A DNA stretch of 64,000 nucleotides from Pelagibaculum spongiae (GTDB lineage: Bacteria; Pseudomonadota; Gammaproteobacteria; Enterobacterales; Pelagibaculaceae): NCBI RefSeq assembly GCF_003097315.1, contig NZ_QDDL01000001.1:682001-746000 (forward strand), in the 5' to 3' direction. The position numbers were made by a program, and so were the translations under genes. This document shows positions 12,106 through 20,446 of the stretch, in pieces; positions within the stretch are counted from its first letter, which is position 1, and every line of letters begins with the position of its first letter. A model generated the notes under the pieces. That model saw only the letters and a list, made by a program, of their open reading frames with translations. It was not told the DNA's origin and did not search any database.

Positions 12106-12810
12106 CTATTGATATTTCGATGTATTCTCCACCCAACCTTTCGATAGAGACTTAATGTTTTGCTGGATATAATTGACTAGGGTTTTAATCCTTTGATCTT
12201 CACTTTGCAATGGCAAATATGAAGCACTGCAAATTCTATTAACTAATGGCTGATCACCTTTAAGCCATTTTATCGCAACTAGCTCACTATCTATTGCTGA
12301 ATATTGGTATTCTGTTGCAAATCGACCCATCATTTTTCTTGATATCGTCAGTAATGAACCTGATGGAGATTTTTTGTCTATAGCAATCGCTGCAATCAAG
12401 GCTGTACCCATAACTGGCATAATCGACATTAATCCAGCGCCTAATGGCAATGTTGATACTTTGCATTTGTCGGTTACTTCTTTGGGATAACAACTTTTAA
12501 TATCTTCAAGGCTACCTTCAGCGATAGCTGCTTTAGCGACTCCTCCAGAAGCTAACACATACCGCATTAGCGATATTGTAATGGCAATAGCCCGGTCAAG
12601 TTTATTTTCTTTTTTATCACTAGCAATCAAAAAGCCATCACCAAATTGATGTGCAAAAATCCTCTCACCTTCCTTTGGAAAACAATTACTGCCAATTCTA
12701 TAAATAGCTTTCATTAAAGCATTAAGTGATTCCAATGAATTATCTTTTTTTTGATATTTTTTACTAAAACCTTCAATATCGATATAAATCGCCCATCTTT
12801 CATCGCTCAT
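12106..12810 (-). CDS. divergent class III nucleotide-cyclase-like protein
   Basis: 234 residues from the ATG at 12810, which follows AGAGGGG at good spacing; an upstream GTG at 12828 lacks this. IYIDIEGFS near residues 8-16 matches the first metal-binding Asp motif of class III adenylate/guanylate cyclases (Asp11), and QFGDGF (Asp58) matches the second. A KAAIAEG stretch sits where cyclases have their RxGIxxG strand. There is no receiver, HAMP or membrane domain, so it is a stand-alone soluble domain, as in Pycsar PycC enzymes. It could make a cyclic nucleotide signal. The base specificity cannot be read, and an inactive or GGDEF-like fold is the alternative. Confidence 0.6.
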   Translation of the reverse strand: MSDERWAIYIDIEGFSKKYQKKDNSLESLNALMKAIYRIGSNCFPKEGERIFAHQFGDGFLIASDKKENKLDRAIAITISLMRYVLASGGVAKAAIAEGSLEDIKSCYPKEVTDKCKVSTLPLGAGLMSIMPVMGTALIAAIAIDKKSPSGSLLTISRKMMGRFATEYQYSAIDSELVAIKWLKGDQPLVNRICSASYLPLQSEDQRIKTLVNYIQQNIKSLSKGWVENTSKYQ

Positions 12811-13045
12811 AAACGCCCCTCTGAACACTACAGAATCTAATTTCTATTGACTGCTTTATCATTTTTATCACTACAAACTGCTTCATAAAATTCAATTCGA
12901 TAACGATAGCCTTGATCCTCGGCTACAGACAACATATTCGACCGGATCTTCCAACAAGCTGATAAGTGACAACAAGATCTACATGCGAAACCTATGAATT
13001 ATAGCTAAAGTTAACTATTAAATTTAAATCAATAGAAGTTTATTA

Positions 13046-13513
13046 ATGATGTCAAACTCAATTAAAGATTATGAGCTGTTCCATGGTGTAGTTCTATCGC
13101 GACTAACCAGAAGCAAGCAACCGATTACTTTGCTGATGATTGAAACCAACACCAATGAATCTTGGTCAATTTATTCTATCAGCGATCAAAAGGTGTTTTT
13201 TAAACATTGCGCATCTCGTAAAACGTTACGAAACAATATTTACAGCTGGACATTTGGTTTTACCAATAATCAATTAGAGCAGATAAAACCTGGCGTTTCC
13301 TTGGCATTAATTTGCGCATCAAAGGAAATGAAAGATAAAAACACCGGAATTTGTTTTATTGAAAAAGAAATATCAAATAAAATCTTTTCAGAAAACAGCA
13401 AAACTATTACCATTCATTTGCAACCAGGCTGCAGTTATAAAATATCGAGCAAAGCAATTAAAGGAAAGATAAGTATCCCACAAAATGCTATCGATAAATT
13501 CGCTCTAACCTGA
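13046..13513 (+). CDS. hypothetical protein of accessory cluster
   Basis: 155 residues, divergent from the cyclase-like gene across a 235-base gap. It begins DYELFHGVVLSRL (two Met codons at 13046 and 13049 are both possible starts) and appears to be an alpha/beta protein without signal peptide or membrane segment. I have a weak impression of similarity to unassigned proteins starting DYELFHG that sit in defence islands, but cannot name the family. The Shine-Dalgarno is weak. Its role with the neighbouring cyclase and TIR-like genes is unknown. Confidence 0.6.
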   Translation: MMSNSIKDYELFHGVVLSRLTRSKQPITLLMIETNTNESWSIYSISDQKVFFKHCASRKTLRNNIYSWTFGFTNNQLEQIKPGVSLALICASKEMKDKNTGICFIEKEISNKIFSENSKTITIHLQPGCSYKISSKAIKGKISIPQNAIDKFALT

Positions 13514-13679
13514 GACAATCATTGCATTTTGTGGTATAGGGCTAACACCTTCAGCAAGCAATTATTTATTGAAGATTTTCAAGCTGTCAAGACTACCAGT
13601 CTATTGCAGCTAAGCTTTGTCGATGCTATGAATAGCTCCTCGTTTTCCATATAAAAATCAAATAGGGACAATAACAACT

Positions 13680-14111
13680 ATGCCGACACCCCATGTTTTT
13701 ATCAGCTACGCTGGCGATGACTTTGCTGCCGTAGAAACTGTTAAGTCTATTGACAGTAATCCTAACAATTCGATTAAATTTGTTGATCGATCACTTGCTG
13801 AGCCAGTTCGCAATGCAAATGACGATGTGATACGCCGCCCACCATCTGATCCGGCATCCAGAGCGGTTAAAGATGCGATTTCTCCCTTACTGAAAAACGC
13901 AGGCAAGTTGTTGGTTTTGATTGGCTCTAACACCCATAGCCATGAGTGGGTTAAGTGGGAGATAGACACCTACAGATCACTCCACCCTGGCAACCGCTCT
14001 ATTCTATTAATGCGTGTACCCGGTGAATATAATGCTGGCGCTCCTAGCAATATCAACATCAAGCCGATTGATTGGAACATCAATGATTTAAAGAACTGGA
14101 TTTTTGATTAA
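13680..14111 (+). CDS. TIR-like protein (MTH538/DUF1863, ThsB-like)
   Basis: 143 residues, a single domain. HVFISYAGDD near residues 5-14 is the characteristic TIR betaA strand. The later motif SHEWVKWEID near 88-97 is the strand-and-helix signature of the MTH538 TIR-like family to which Thoeris ThsB belongs. The spacing matches a full-length family member. No ThsA-like SIR2 gene is nearby. TIR-like enzymes hydrolyse NAD or make cyclic ADP-ribose signals in several defence systems (known). With a cyclase-like gene 1 kb away, a signalling role is plausible but inferred. Confidence 0.75.
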   Translation: MPTPHVFISYAGDDFAAVETVKSIDSNPNNSIKFVDRSLAEPVRNANDDVIRRPPSDPASRAVKDAISPLLKNAGKLLVLIGSNTHSHEWVKWEIDTYRSLHPGNRSILLMRVPGEYNAGAPSNINIKPIDWNINDLKNWIFD

Positions 14112-14128
14112 TTGATCAATATATTTTG

Positions 14129-14176
14129 TTGATCAAAAAAAAGGTCATTACTACCTATTCAGATGGCAATGACCTT
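14129..14176 (-). terminator. intrinsic terminator of the 50-residue minus-strand gene
   Basis: On the minus strand, stem AAGGTCATT / AATGACCTT (9 pairs) is followed directly by a run of eight T. This lies 20 bases downstream of the stop at 14196. Overlapping TTGATCAA palindromes at 14112 and 14129 extend the structure. Confidence 0.8.
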
Positions 14177-14195
14177 GATCTCTACAAACAATCTA

Positions 14196-14348
14196 CTATT
14201 TTTTTGTACCAGCAGCTTTCTGATTCGGGTTCAGTTGCTTACCATTATTCCCCATTGCTTTCGCACGTTGCGGGTTTTGTCCTGGCACTCCCTTATTGGC
14301 ATTCAGCTGATTGGCGTGGTTATCTTGCGGGGTTAGTTTCTTTGACAT
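14196..14348 (-). CDS. small Asn/Gln-rich protein of unknown function
   Basis: 50 residues, MSKKLTPQDNHANQLN at the N-terminus and GKQLNPNQ near the C-terminus; low-complexity, hydrophilic, with repeated N-x-N/NPN patterns. Short proteins of this kind (TPQDNxxNQxN...LNPN) are widespread in proteobacteria as uncharacterised ORFs, from memory. A GAGG Shine-Dalgarno lies five bases before the ATG, and a terminator with T8 follows the stop; the opposite-strand frame (14126-14350) has neither. This makes the minus-strand gene the real one. Probably disordered; possibly a stress-related or nucleic-acid-binding small protein, which is a guess. Confidence 0.7.
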   Translation of the reverse strand: MSKKLTPQDNHANQLNANKGVPGQNPQRAKAMGNNGKQLNPNQKAAGTKK

Positions 14349-14451
14349 GAGGGCCTCAATATTTATTAAATACAGTCCCTCGAAAATATCTTAAGTCGAT
14401 TCTGGTGTCTGGGGAAGTGTGTGGTGAAGTATTTCCCCAAGGAGTTTAAAA

Positions 14452-15069
14452 ATGGCGTTAACCGTAAGAGAACTTGCAGACAAGCGGCTGGAAAATCTTA
14501 AAGAAATATTGAATGCCAACCATATTTCTTTAAGAAAATTTTCCTTAAAATATTACCGTGATTTTATTTATCAGGAAGCTACAGATAGTGATTGCGAAAA
14601 ATATTATGACTGCGTAAAAAAAATGACTGACAAGCCTTCAAATGCGCTAGAGCGAATTACGGCATTATGGCGCTTTGCGCTAGCTACTTATTGCAACCAA
14701 CCGCTTGACAAACATTTCGCTCTTAATCAGTCAGCAGCTTGGCACTGGCTTGTCGAATTGAAGACTCGAGTGTCCAAAGAGACTTCATCAAACCGCATAG
14801 GGCAGCCCGAAACTGCATTGGCCAGTGTTTACTCGCTATTTTCTACATTTCGGGAATTATCAAGCAACGTTCATCATAAGGAGTTTTTTTTCTTTGTTGA
14901 GCCATTTGTTAATGGTGCACTGAGAGCCTTCAGTACCCGGTGGCACGCTATGCTACCGATAGATGAATCCAAAACAGAAAATTTCTGGCAGGAACTGGAA
15001 TTACTACAACAAACCACTGACCAGCACTACCAACAACTTGAAGGGAAATTCTTCCCCCCTAGCGGGTAG
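14452..15069 (+). CDS. hypothetical protein, first gene of dioxygenase cluster
   Basis: 205 residues, largely helical. The start is supported by AAGGAGTTTAAAA before the ATG. A similar GGAGTTT stretch precedes the two following genes at comparable spacing, suggesting one functional unit. No signal peptide or membrane segment. Trp and aromatic residues cluster around 70-95 (RITALWRFALATY, AAWHWLVEL). I do not recognise the family. It ends 82 bases before the dioxygenase gene and a separate promoter in that gap is possible. Confidence 0.7.
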   Translation: MALTVRELADKRLENLKEILNANHISLRKFSLKYYRDFIYQEATDSDCEKYYDCVKKMTDKPSNALERITALWRFALATYCNQPLDKHFALNQSAAWHWLVELKTRVSKETSSNRIGQPETALASVYSLFSTFRELSSNVHHKEFFFFVEPFVNGALRAFSTRWHAMLPIDESKTENFWQELELLQQTTDQHYQQLEGKFFPPSG

Positions 15070-15151
15070 AAATACTTTATACGTTTATTTAACCCTTTAT
15101 CTTAAGAAAAATAACAACTAAAACTTCCTAATAATTTCTAGGAGTTTTCCA

Positions 15152-15787
15152 ATGAAAAGCCAAGCCCTATCAAATACCACTCAAGCAATCAATAAAATTG
15201 AAACCTATGGTTATAAATTATTCTCATCGAGTGATTTATTACTTGCCAAGGAAACAATCAAACAACTTGGAAAGATACTTTTCACTACAGAAGTGAAGGT
15301 AAACTTCGGTTCAAAAAATCTAGTCACCTCAGACCGAGCATTACCTTTACATACTGACCATCACGCCATCGACTATATCGCCTGGCAATGCCATCAACAG
15401 ACTTCAGTTGGCGGACATACTCTGTTGCTAGACACAACATCAATCATTAAACGGTTTTCCGACGATGAGCTTGATGCACTAAAACAAATTGACCTGTACG
15501 AGCACAAGGTTTTTGACCAGGATAAAAGCACTCACCCATTAATTACTCAAACTGAAAGTAAACTATTCAACATTTACTTTTCATTTTGGTTGGTTAATGA
15601 ACAAGATCGATCTCATCCTGCTGTTAAAAAACTCACCCAGCTAATAAAAATTTCTAAACCTATTAAATTCAAGCTACAACCTGGGCAGTTATTAGTCATT
15701 AATAACCGACGAATGCTACATGGAAGAACTGCAATTGAAGGCAACAAGGAGCGACATTTAACACGACACTGGCTTAAAGCTATTTGA
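15152..15787 (+). CDS. TauD-like Fe(II)/2-oxoglutarate dioxygenase
   Basis: 211 residues, short for the TauD/clavaminate-synthase family (usually 270-330). The facial triad is visible: HTD (His67, Asp69) and the distal MLHGR histidine (His190), with a 2-oxoglutarate-binding Arg near 204 (LTRHWL). Such enzymes hydroxylate small molecules or amino-acid side chains using Fe(II), O2 and 2-oxoglutarate. The start follows AGGAGTTTTCCA. The next gene begins 18 bases downstream and probably shares its transcript. The closeness to a Cys-rich small protein raises the possibility of a peptide-modifying role, but a free amino-acid substrate is equally plausible. Confidence 0.82.
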   Translation: MKSQALSNTTQAINKIETYGYKLFSSSDLLLAKETIKQLGKILFTTEVKVNFGSKNLVTSDRALPLHTDHHAIDYIAWQCHQQTSVGGHTLLLDTTSIIKRFSDDELDALKQIDLYEHKVFDQDKSTHPLITQTESKLFNIYFSFWLVNEQDRSHPAVKKLTQLIKISKPIKFKLQPGQLLVINNRRMLHGRTAIEGNKERHLTRHWLKAI

Positions 15788-15805
15788 TAAATTGAGGAGT
15801 TTACC

Positions 15806-16339
15806 ATGCAAACTGCTACCATCCATTTGGCAAAAAAACTGGTTTTACCTGCTAAGATATCAAACATTCGAATTCAAGAACTTATTGCGAAAGGCGTCCA
15901 TCAAAAAATTGCTGCGCTAGATTTTTCAATGATTAAAATGAAATTACAAGAGCAAGACGAAGGCCTTGATTGGGATCTTAACCAATGCGAAAGTGCCGAA
16001 CTTGAATATAAGCGCTACCTGACAATGTGCCTAAAGTTTGGCAAGGGTATCGTACCCAATAAAATCATGGACCAGTTCTGGCATTTTCATATTTTAGATA
16101 CTCGTGCTTACGTGCAACATTGTGATGAAGTTTTTGGCCACTACATGCATCATTATCCATATTTCGGCATGCGAGGCGATGAAGATGCAACTGATCTCAA
16201 GACTTCTTTTTATAGCTGCCAAGATATGTACCAAAGCTTATTTAATGAGCCTATGGCAAGAGATGAACACACTGACTGCTGGCATGATTGTGAAAACCGT
16301 TGCTGGCATGCCTGTCCTTCCATGTCTCCTGATAATTAA
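15806..16339 (+). CDS. glycine-rich-domain-protein-like (DUF1399-related) protein with Cys-x3-Cys tail
   Basis: 177 residues. The middle (about 70-130) contains YKRYLTM, FWHFHILDTRAY and HHYPYFGMRGDED, the core of single-domain DUF1399/GRDP-like proteins. The last 23 residues are different: Cys158, 162, 166 and 170 are spaced exactly every four residues, with two CWHxC units, followed by a short Ser/Pro/Asn tail. The tail could bind a metal or be a substrate for modification. GAGGAGTTTACC precedes the ATG, and the dioxygenase gene ends 18 bases upstream. The overall function is unknown. Confidence 0.75.
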   Translation: MQTATIHLAKKLVLPAKISNIRIQELIAKGVHQKIAALDFSMIKMKLQEQDEGLDWDLNQCESAELEYKRYLTMCLKFGKGIVPNKIMDQFWHFHILDTRAYVQHCDEVFGHYMHHYPYFGMRGDEDATDLKTSFYSCQDMYQSLFNEPMARDEHTDCWHDCENRCWHACPSMSPDN

Positions 16340-16381
16340 ATTTATTTAAATGTACTCTGCACCAACTTAACGCTTAATCCA

Positions 16382-16408
16382 GCCTGCACTACCCACGGTA
16401 GTGCAGGC
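16382..16408. terminator. strong hairpin after the dioxygenase cluster
   Basis: GCCTGCACTACC / GGTAGTGCAGGC forms a perfect 12-base stem with a 3-base loop, 42 bases after the stop at 16339. No long T-run follows, so it may be a Rho-assisted or attenuating structure. Confidence 0.6.
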
Positions 16409-16559
16409 GCATCTTCTAAAAAACAGCCAGTACCACTCCTCGGTTCCAATTAGTTACAAAAAACGACTATTCAATCAAAATGCTTTATAGAAAACCTCTC
16501 TGGCATAACTCCTGCTACATCCCCCATTAGCGCATTAATAAAAATAAGAGAAAGTAGCT

Positions 16560-17372
16560 ATGGCTTATATCGAACCGAGTGAATTTGTTACCAAAATGGT
16601 CGATTCTGGTGAATCTAAAGTATATATGTCGACCCGCGATACTATTATCCGAGCATTTATGGCCGGTGCCATTCTTGGTTTAGCTGCCATTTTTGCAATT
16701 ACCGTAGCGATTAAAACCGGCATGCCAATTCTTGGAGCGATATTGTTTCCGGTTGGTTTTATCATGCTCTATTTAATGAAGTTTGATTTGTTAACCGGTG
16801 TATTCACATTAGTGCCTCTTGCATGGTTAGATAAACGCCCTGGCGTTACCATTGGCCAAGTTTTAAGAAACTGGGGTTTAGTATTCTTGGGTAACTTTGC
16901 AGGTGCATTAGTCACTGCTTTTTTAATGTCCTTTATTTTAACTTACGGCTACAGCATTGATGGTGGTGCAATAGCAGCTAAGGTTTCAGCGATTGGTGAG
17001 TCGCGCACACTGGGTTATCAAGAACATGGCCTTGCTGGTTGGTTAACTATTTTTGTTCGTGGCATGCTGTGCAATTGGATGGTTTCAATGGGTGTGGTCG
17101 GTGCAATGATTTCTACTTCTGCCGGTAGCAAAATGATGGCTATGTGGATGCCGGTAATGCTGTTCTTCTTTATGGGCTTTGAGCATTCAATTGTTAATAT
17201 GTTTTTGTTCCCATTTTCAATGATTATGGGTGGTGATTTTACCGTAATGGATTATTTACTTTGGAACGAATTACCAACCGCATTAGGTAATCTGGTTGGC
17301 GGTTTCTTGCTGGTCGGCCTACCGCTGTATTTAACTCACGTTAGAACCAATCCAACGCGTCAACTTACCTAA
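16560..17372 (+). CDS. FNT family (formate/nitrite) channel
   Basis: 270 residues with six hydrophobic segments separated by short loops, the FocA/NirC topology. Conserved FNT features are visible: FDLLTGVFT in the first half and GFEHSIVNMF with the pore His in the second. It moves formate, nitrite or a related monovalent anion across the inner membrane. No nitrite reductase or formate-lyase gene is adjacent, so the substrate is undetermined. AGAGAAAGTAGCT precedes the ATG. Its 3' end (RTNPTRQLT-stop) is partly duplicated at 27682-27719. Confidence 0.88.
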   Translation: MAYIEPSEFVTKMVDSGESKVYMSTRDTIIRAFMAGAILGLAAIFAITVAIKTGMPILGAILFPVGFIMLYLMKFDLLTGVFTLVPLAWLDKRPGVTIGQVLRNWGLVFLGNFAGALVTAFLMSFILTYGYSIDGGAIAAKVSAIGESRTLGYQEHGLAGWLTIFVRGMLCNWMVSMGVVGAMISTSAGSKMMAMWMPVMLFFFMGFEHSIVNMFLFPFSMIMGGDFTVMDYLLWNELPTALGNLVGGFLLVGLPLYLTHVRTNPTRQLT

Positions 17373-17379
17373 TACAATC

Positions 17380-17405
17380 AGGGCCTAGCTTTCGCTGGGC
17401 CTTTA
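17380..17405 (+). terminator. intrinsic terminator of the FNT gene
   Basis: GGGCCTAGC and GCTGGGCCT pair (nine pairs, two wobble) around a TTTC loop, followed by TTTA. It lies about 8 bases after the FNT stop. A decayed copy is recognisable upstream of the second lipase at about 27722-27755. Confidence 0.8.
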
Positions 17406-17456
17406 TCGCTCTAACCTTTGTGATCAACCTATTACCTCCCCTCAACTTTCTACCAC

Positions 17457-17564
17457 CTGCAAATCAAGCAAATATCTCACACACTTATCAGACATTGGCT
17501 ATAGCCAAACCTTTTTATTGCCAGATAAAGTATTCGGGTCAAGGACGACACGGAAAACCTGCCA
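17457..17564 (+). promoter_or_regulatory. conserved leader of lipase effector 1, with 14-bp palindrome
   Basis: These 108 bases directly before the lipase ATG differ at only two positions from 27821-27928 before lipase 2, closer than the coding starts that follow. It contains the perfect palindrome TTGGCTATAGCCAA at 17495-17508 and a small palindrome TGCCAATGGCA around the start codon. Probably promoter/operator or 5' UTR; which is not determined. Confidence 0.55.
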
Positions 17565-19391
17565 ATGGCAATTTGTACAATTGAAGGCTGCAAGTGTAAA
17601 ACCGGTGCGATTGCCGTGGTTTTTGTGCCCGGGATAATGGGCAGCCGGTTGAAGAATAAAGCATCTGGTGATGTGGTGTGGGACCCAGGCGTGGGTGCAG
17701 GGATTCATCTGAGTGCCCCCATGCGTGAGATGCGCCGCCAGAAGAAAAAATTTCAAGCTCACTTCAAAGAAGTTCTGGCATCTGATAAGCGCAGCATGGC
17801 TGAAAAAGGACTTGCTGCTGGCGCCAACACTCAACTGCTGCTGTACAAATATTCCTTAGAACCAGTCGTTAAATTGAGTATTGAAGGGGTGCTGCAGACA
17901 GCCCGTAAAAGCCGATTAATTTATGATCTAGCCAATTTTTGGCTCAGCAATGCAGCAGAACGAAAGCAGATTTTAGTCAACTCAGAAAAAAATGATGCCT
18001 ATGATCGGGTGGATGATTTACTGGATGTTGATCAAGGTGATTGGAGCTATTTTAATCTATACACAAAAATCCCTAGCTTTGATTATTCCGACTATGCCAA
18101 CCGCGGTTGGGGTACAGTTTCTTGGGAAAGCTACGGTAATTTTTTACGTTTTTTAGAAACAGAAGTCGCTCCAGAAATTCATGCAGATAAAAAAGGTTAC
18201 ACGGTTAAAACCTATGCATGCGGATATAACTGGATGCAAAGCAATGAAAAATCAGCAATACACCTTGATGCTCAAATTACCCAGTTTAGAAATGCGCTGG
18301 CATTAGAAACAAATTTACAATCTGAGCAAGTAAAAGTCATCGTCATTAGCCATTCCATGGGCGGATATGTAACGCGCTATGCTGCCACTCAATTACACAC
18401 GCCAATTGACTTAGTCATTCACGGTGCCATGCCCACCCACGGCAGCCCTGCTACCTATGCCAACGCTCACCATGGTTATGGTAGCCCAGCAGGTATCTTC
18501 CTTGGAATTAATGGTGCAGAAGTATCTGCTATTTTGGGTTTTTGCCAGGGCGGGTTGGAGTTATTGCCCAACCATTTATACAAACGAGTAGATGGTGAGC
18601 ACAGTTGGCTTTATGCTAAAAATCAAAATGGCGAAACCATCGACTTAACCCGTCAGTATTCAGGAATGAAAATTTATGATTTTTATAAAGATACTGAAAA
18701 ATGGTATAGCTTTATAGAAACAAGGTTGCTTGCGCCTGAGTTAGTAAAAGAGACGCCTGAGAAATTAGAATATTATATAGCGAGATATACAAAAAGAATT
18801 GATAAAATAAAAAATTTCCACAAAAACCTCGGAAATGATTTTCATTCGGAAACTGTACTTTTATACAACTTCGATATAAAGCTGAACCATCCAAGTTACG
18901 ACAAAGTAGTTTGGAAAAGTACGCATTTCCCGCAAGACAATATTAAAAAATGGCAAGTGGTTGATGATGATTACCATGAAATTTTTACCGCGAGCGGCAA
19001 GCTTGAACTCACCAACGAAGCCGATGGAAAACAATATCACAAAGAAATAGCTTATTATCGCCATCAAAAAAGTTTTGGTGGCGATAGCAAACCTAACAAA
19101 CCCTACACCGCTGGCATTGAATTTAATATTGAGCCACCTAATGCTGCAGGAGATGGGACAGTACACAGAGGCGCCGGCAGCCAAGTAAGTAGCGACAACA
19201 TAAAAGCGTTTATTCCGATTGCTGAAGTAGAAGAAATAAGCCTAAGAAAAAGTGGCTATTATTCTGATGACCCGCAAGAACACCAAGCTTTTTTTAATTC
19301 TCAAACCGTGCGCGAGCATGTGCAAAGTCAGATTAATGACTTTGTTGCTGAATGTTTTACACAAGCACATCAACCTCCGGAATTCATATGA
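17565..19391 (+). CDS. alpha/beta-hydrolase lipase, putative type VI phospholipase effector (Tle class), copy 1
   Basis: 608 residues. VVFVPGIMGSRLKN near 19-32 is the oxyanion/LCAT-like strand. The nucleophile elbow is SHSMGG with Ser264; the first position is Ser rather than the usual Gly. GDGTVHRG (Asp near 530) fits the acid of the triad. There is no signal peptide, expected for a cargo delivered by the type VI system. An in-frame stop at 17526 and the 4-base overlap with a lipoprotein immunity gene fix the unit. The N-terminal 55 residues, including CTIEGCKCK, are nearly identical in copy 2 and may be the delivery region. No VgrG, Hcp or PAAR gene is in the window, so T6 delivery is inferred from the immunity genes. 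Confidence 0.75.
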   Translation: MAICTIEGCKCKTGAIAVVFVPGIMGSRLKNKASGDVVWDPGVGAGIHLSAPMREMRRQKKKFQAHFKEVLASDKRSMAEKGLAAGANTQLLLYKYSLEPVVKLSIEGVLQTARKSRLIYDLANFWLSNAAERKQILVNSEKNDAYDRVDDLLDVDQGDWSYFNLYTKIPSFDYSDYANRGWGTVSWESYGNFLRFLETEVAPEIHADKKGYTVKTYACGYNWMQSNEKSAIHLDAQITQFRNALALETNLQSEQVKVIVISHSMGGYVTRYAATQLHTPIDLVIHGAMPTHGSPATYANAHHGYGSPAGIFLGINGAEVSAILGFCQGGLELLPNHLYKRVDGEHSWLYAKNQNGETIDLTRQYSGMKIYDFYKDTEKWYSFIETRLLAPELVKETPEKLEYYIARYTKRIDKIKNFHKNLGNDFHSETVLLYNFDIKLNHPSYDKVVWKSTHFPQDNIKKWQVVDDDYHEIFTASGKLELTNEADGKQYHKEIAYYRHQKSFGGDSKPNKPYTAGIEFNIEPPNAAGDGTVHRGAGSQVSSDNIKAFIPIAEVEEISLRKSGYYSDDPQEHQAFFNSQTVREHVQSQINDFVAECFTQAHQPPEFI

Positions 19392-20446
19392 AAAATATAA
19401 TTTTTCTCATTTTATTTAGTTGTATTTTTCTCACCAACTGTAGCTTGATAGGGAGCACTCGCACTGCAATGATTGATGAAATACCAGGACCCGATATTTT
19501 TGAGCCAATGTGTATTGGTCGTTATCAGATGGATATGCCAAAAGGAACTATTGTTTCTGACTTGGTTTTTAGAAGTTTTGATTTAAAAGGAAAATTTACT
19601 CAAAATAGCTCAGAAGATGGAGAGTACGGAGGTTTATTTTCAGGAAACAGCCGACATCAGAAATGGACAGATTGGGTTTCCAAAAATTCAAAAGAAAACC
19701 ATGGAAATAACTTTAATTATATTATCGACAAGAATGGCAACGATTATCGGATTTTATCAACTCATGTGGTTTTTCGGCCAGAAACGAAACCATCGGATAT
19801 GATTGAGACATATATTAAAAAAGATTTTCCGAGCCTTAAGCTTAGCGTCGGCCTTAAAGCTGACCCGACTAAAACTATTTATTTCCATAGTAAATACAAG
19901 GATTACAAACCATATTATCAAAGATTTTTAAAACCAATCCCTGAAGTAACCAGTCTTTACAAACACCAACCTTGGCCACATAACCAACTCGGTGTCTGTC
20001 TGGATAAAAACATTACTTTTAATACCGTCAAAGCCGCAGATGATGAATATTTACGAGTGATTTACCGCTACGGCCAAAAAACTTTCTTTCAATTCTATTT
20101 TGATGCATACCCCGCCGGTAGTTATAGTGAATTACAAGAATATATTTCACAAAAACTCGGTTTATTATCTATGTTCGCCAGCGATTATTTCACCTTTGGT
20201 GGCCACACTGGAAAGCTGTTTTTAAGCGGTGATCGTTATAACCCTGAAGCAACTCGCTTCCGCTGGTACGCCACCGATGCTAAAGCAGGCAGCACACGCA
20301 ACCCATATATTTCAATTGAAGGTCGAGTGGATATTAACGATTTTCCGGAATATCGGAACATGAATAATATTGATTCAGATGCAATTGCATTGGCGATTCT
20401 CAGCAGCCTTCGACCAAGAGAAAATGGCTTGGTGGGTACTAAATGA
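19388..20446 (+). CDS. lipoprotein immunity protein, Tli4-like, array 1 gene 1 (tail type A)
   Basis: 352 residues from ATG 19388, which overlaps the lipase stop (ATGA); the frame stays open to 19352 but that start would precede the signal peptide. Lipobox LTNC with Cys followed by Ser suggests outer-membrane sorting. CIGRYQMDMPKG (about residues 40-51) and an FRWYATDA...ISIEGRVD region near the C-terminus recur in all paralogues and match the Tli4 immunity layout from memory. It should protect the periplasm from the cognate lipase. The C-terminal half (KHQPWPHNQLGVCL onward) is nearly the same as the gene at 30786; the middle differs. Confidence 0.78.
   Translation: MKNIIFLILFSCIFLTNCSLIGSTRTAMIDEIPGPDIFEPMCIGRYQMDMPKGTIVSDLVFRSFDLKGKFTQNSSEDGEYGGLFSGNSRHQKWTDWVSKNSKENHGNNFNYIIDKNGNDYRILSTHVVFRPETKPSDMIETYIKKDFPSLKLSVGLKADPTKTIYFHSKYKDYKPYYQRFLKPIPEVTSLYKHQPWPHNQLGVCLDKNITFNTVKAADDEYLRVIYRYGQKTFFQFYFDAYPAGSYSELQEYISQKLGLLSMFASDYFTFGGHTGKLFLSGDRYNPEATRFRWYATDAKAGSTRNPYISIEGRVDINDFPEYRNMNNIDSDAIALAILSSLRPRENGLVGTK

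Noticed and set aside
13680-14111. Complete Thoeris system
   Set aside because: Only the TIR-like protein is visible; there is no ThsA (SIR2/SLOG) gene nearby.
14126-14350. 74-residue plus-strand frame after the TIR-like gene
   Set aside because: No ribosome-binding site, unnatural composition, and a supported minus-strand gene with terminator occupies the same place.
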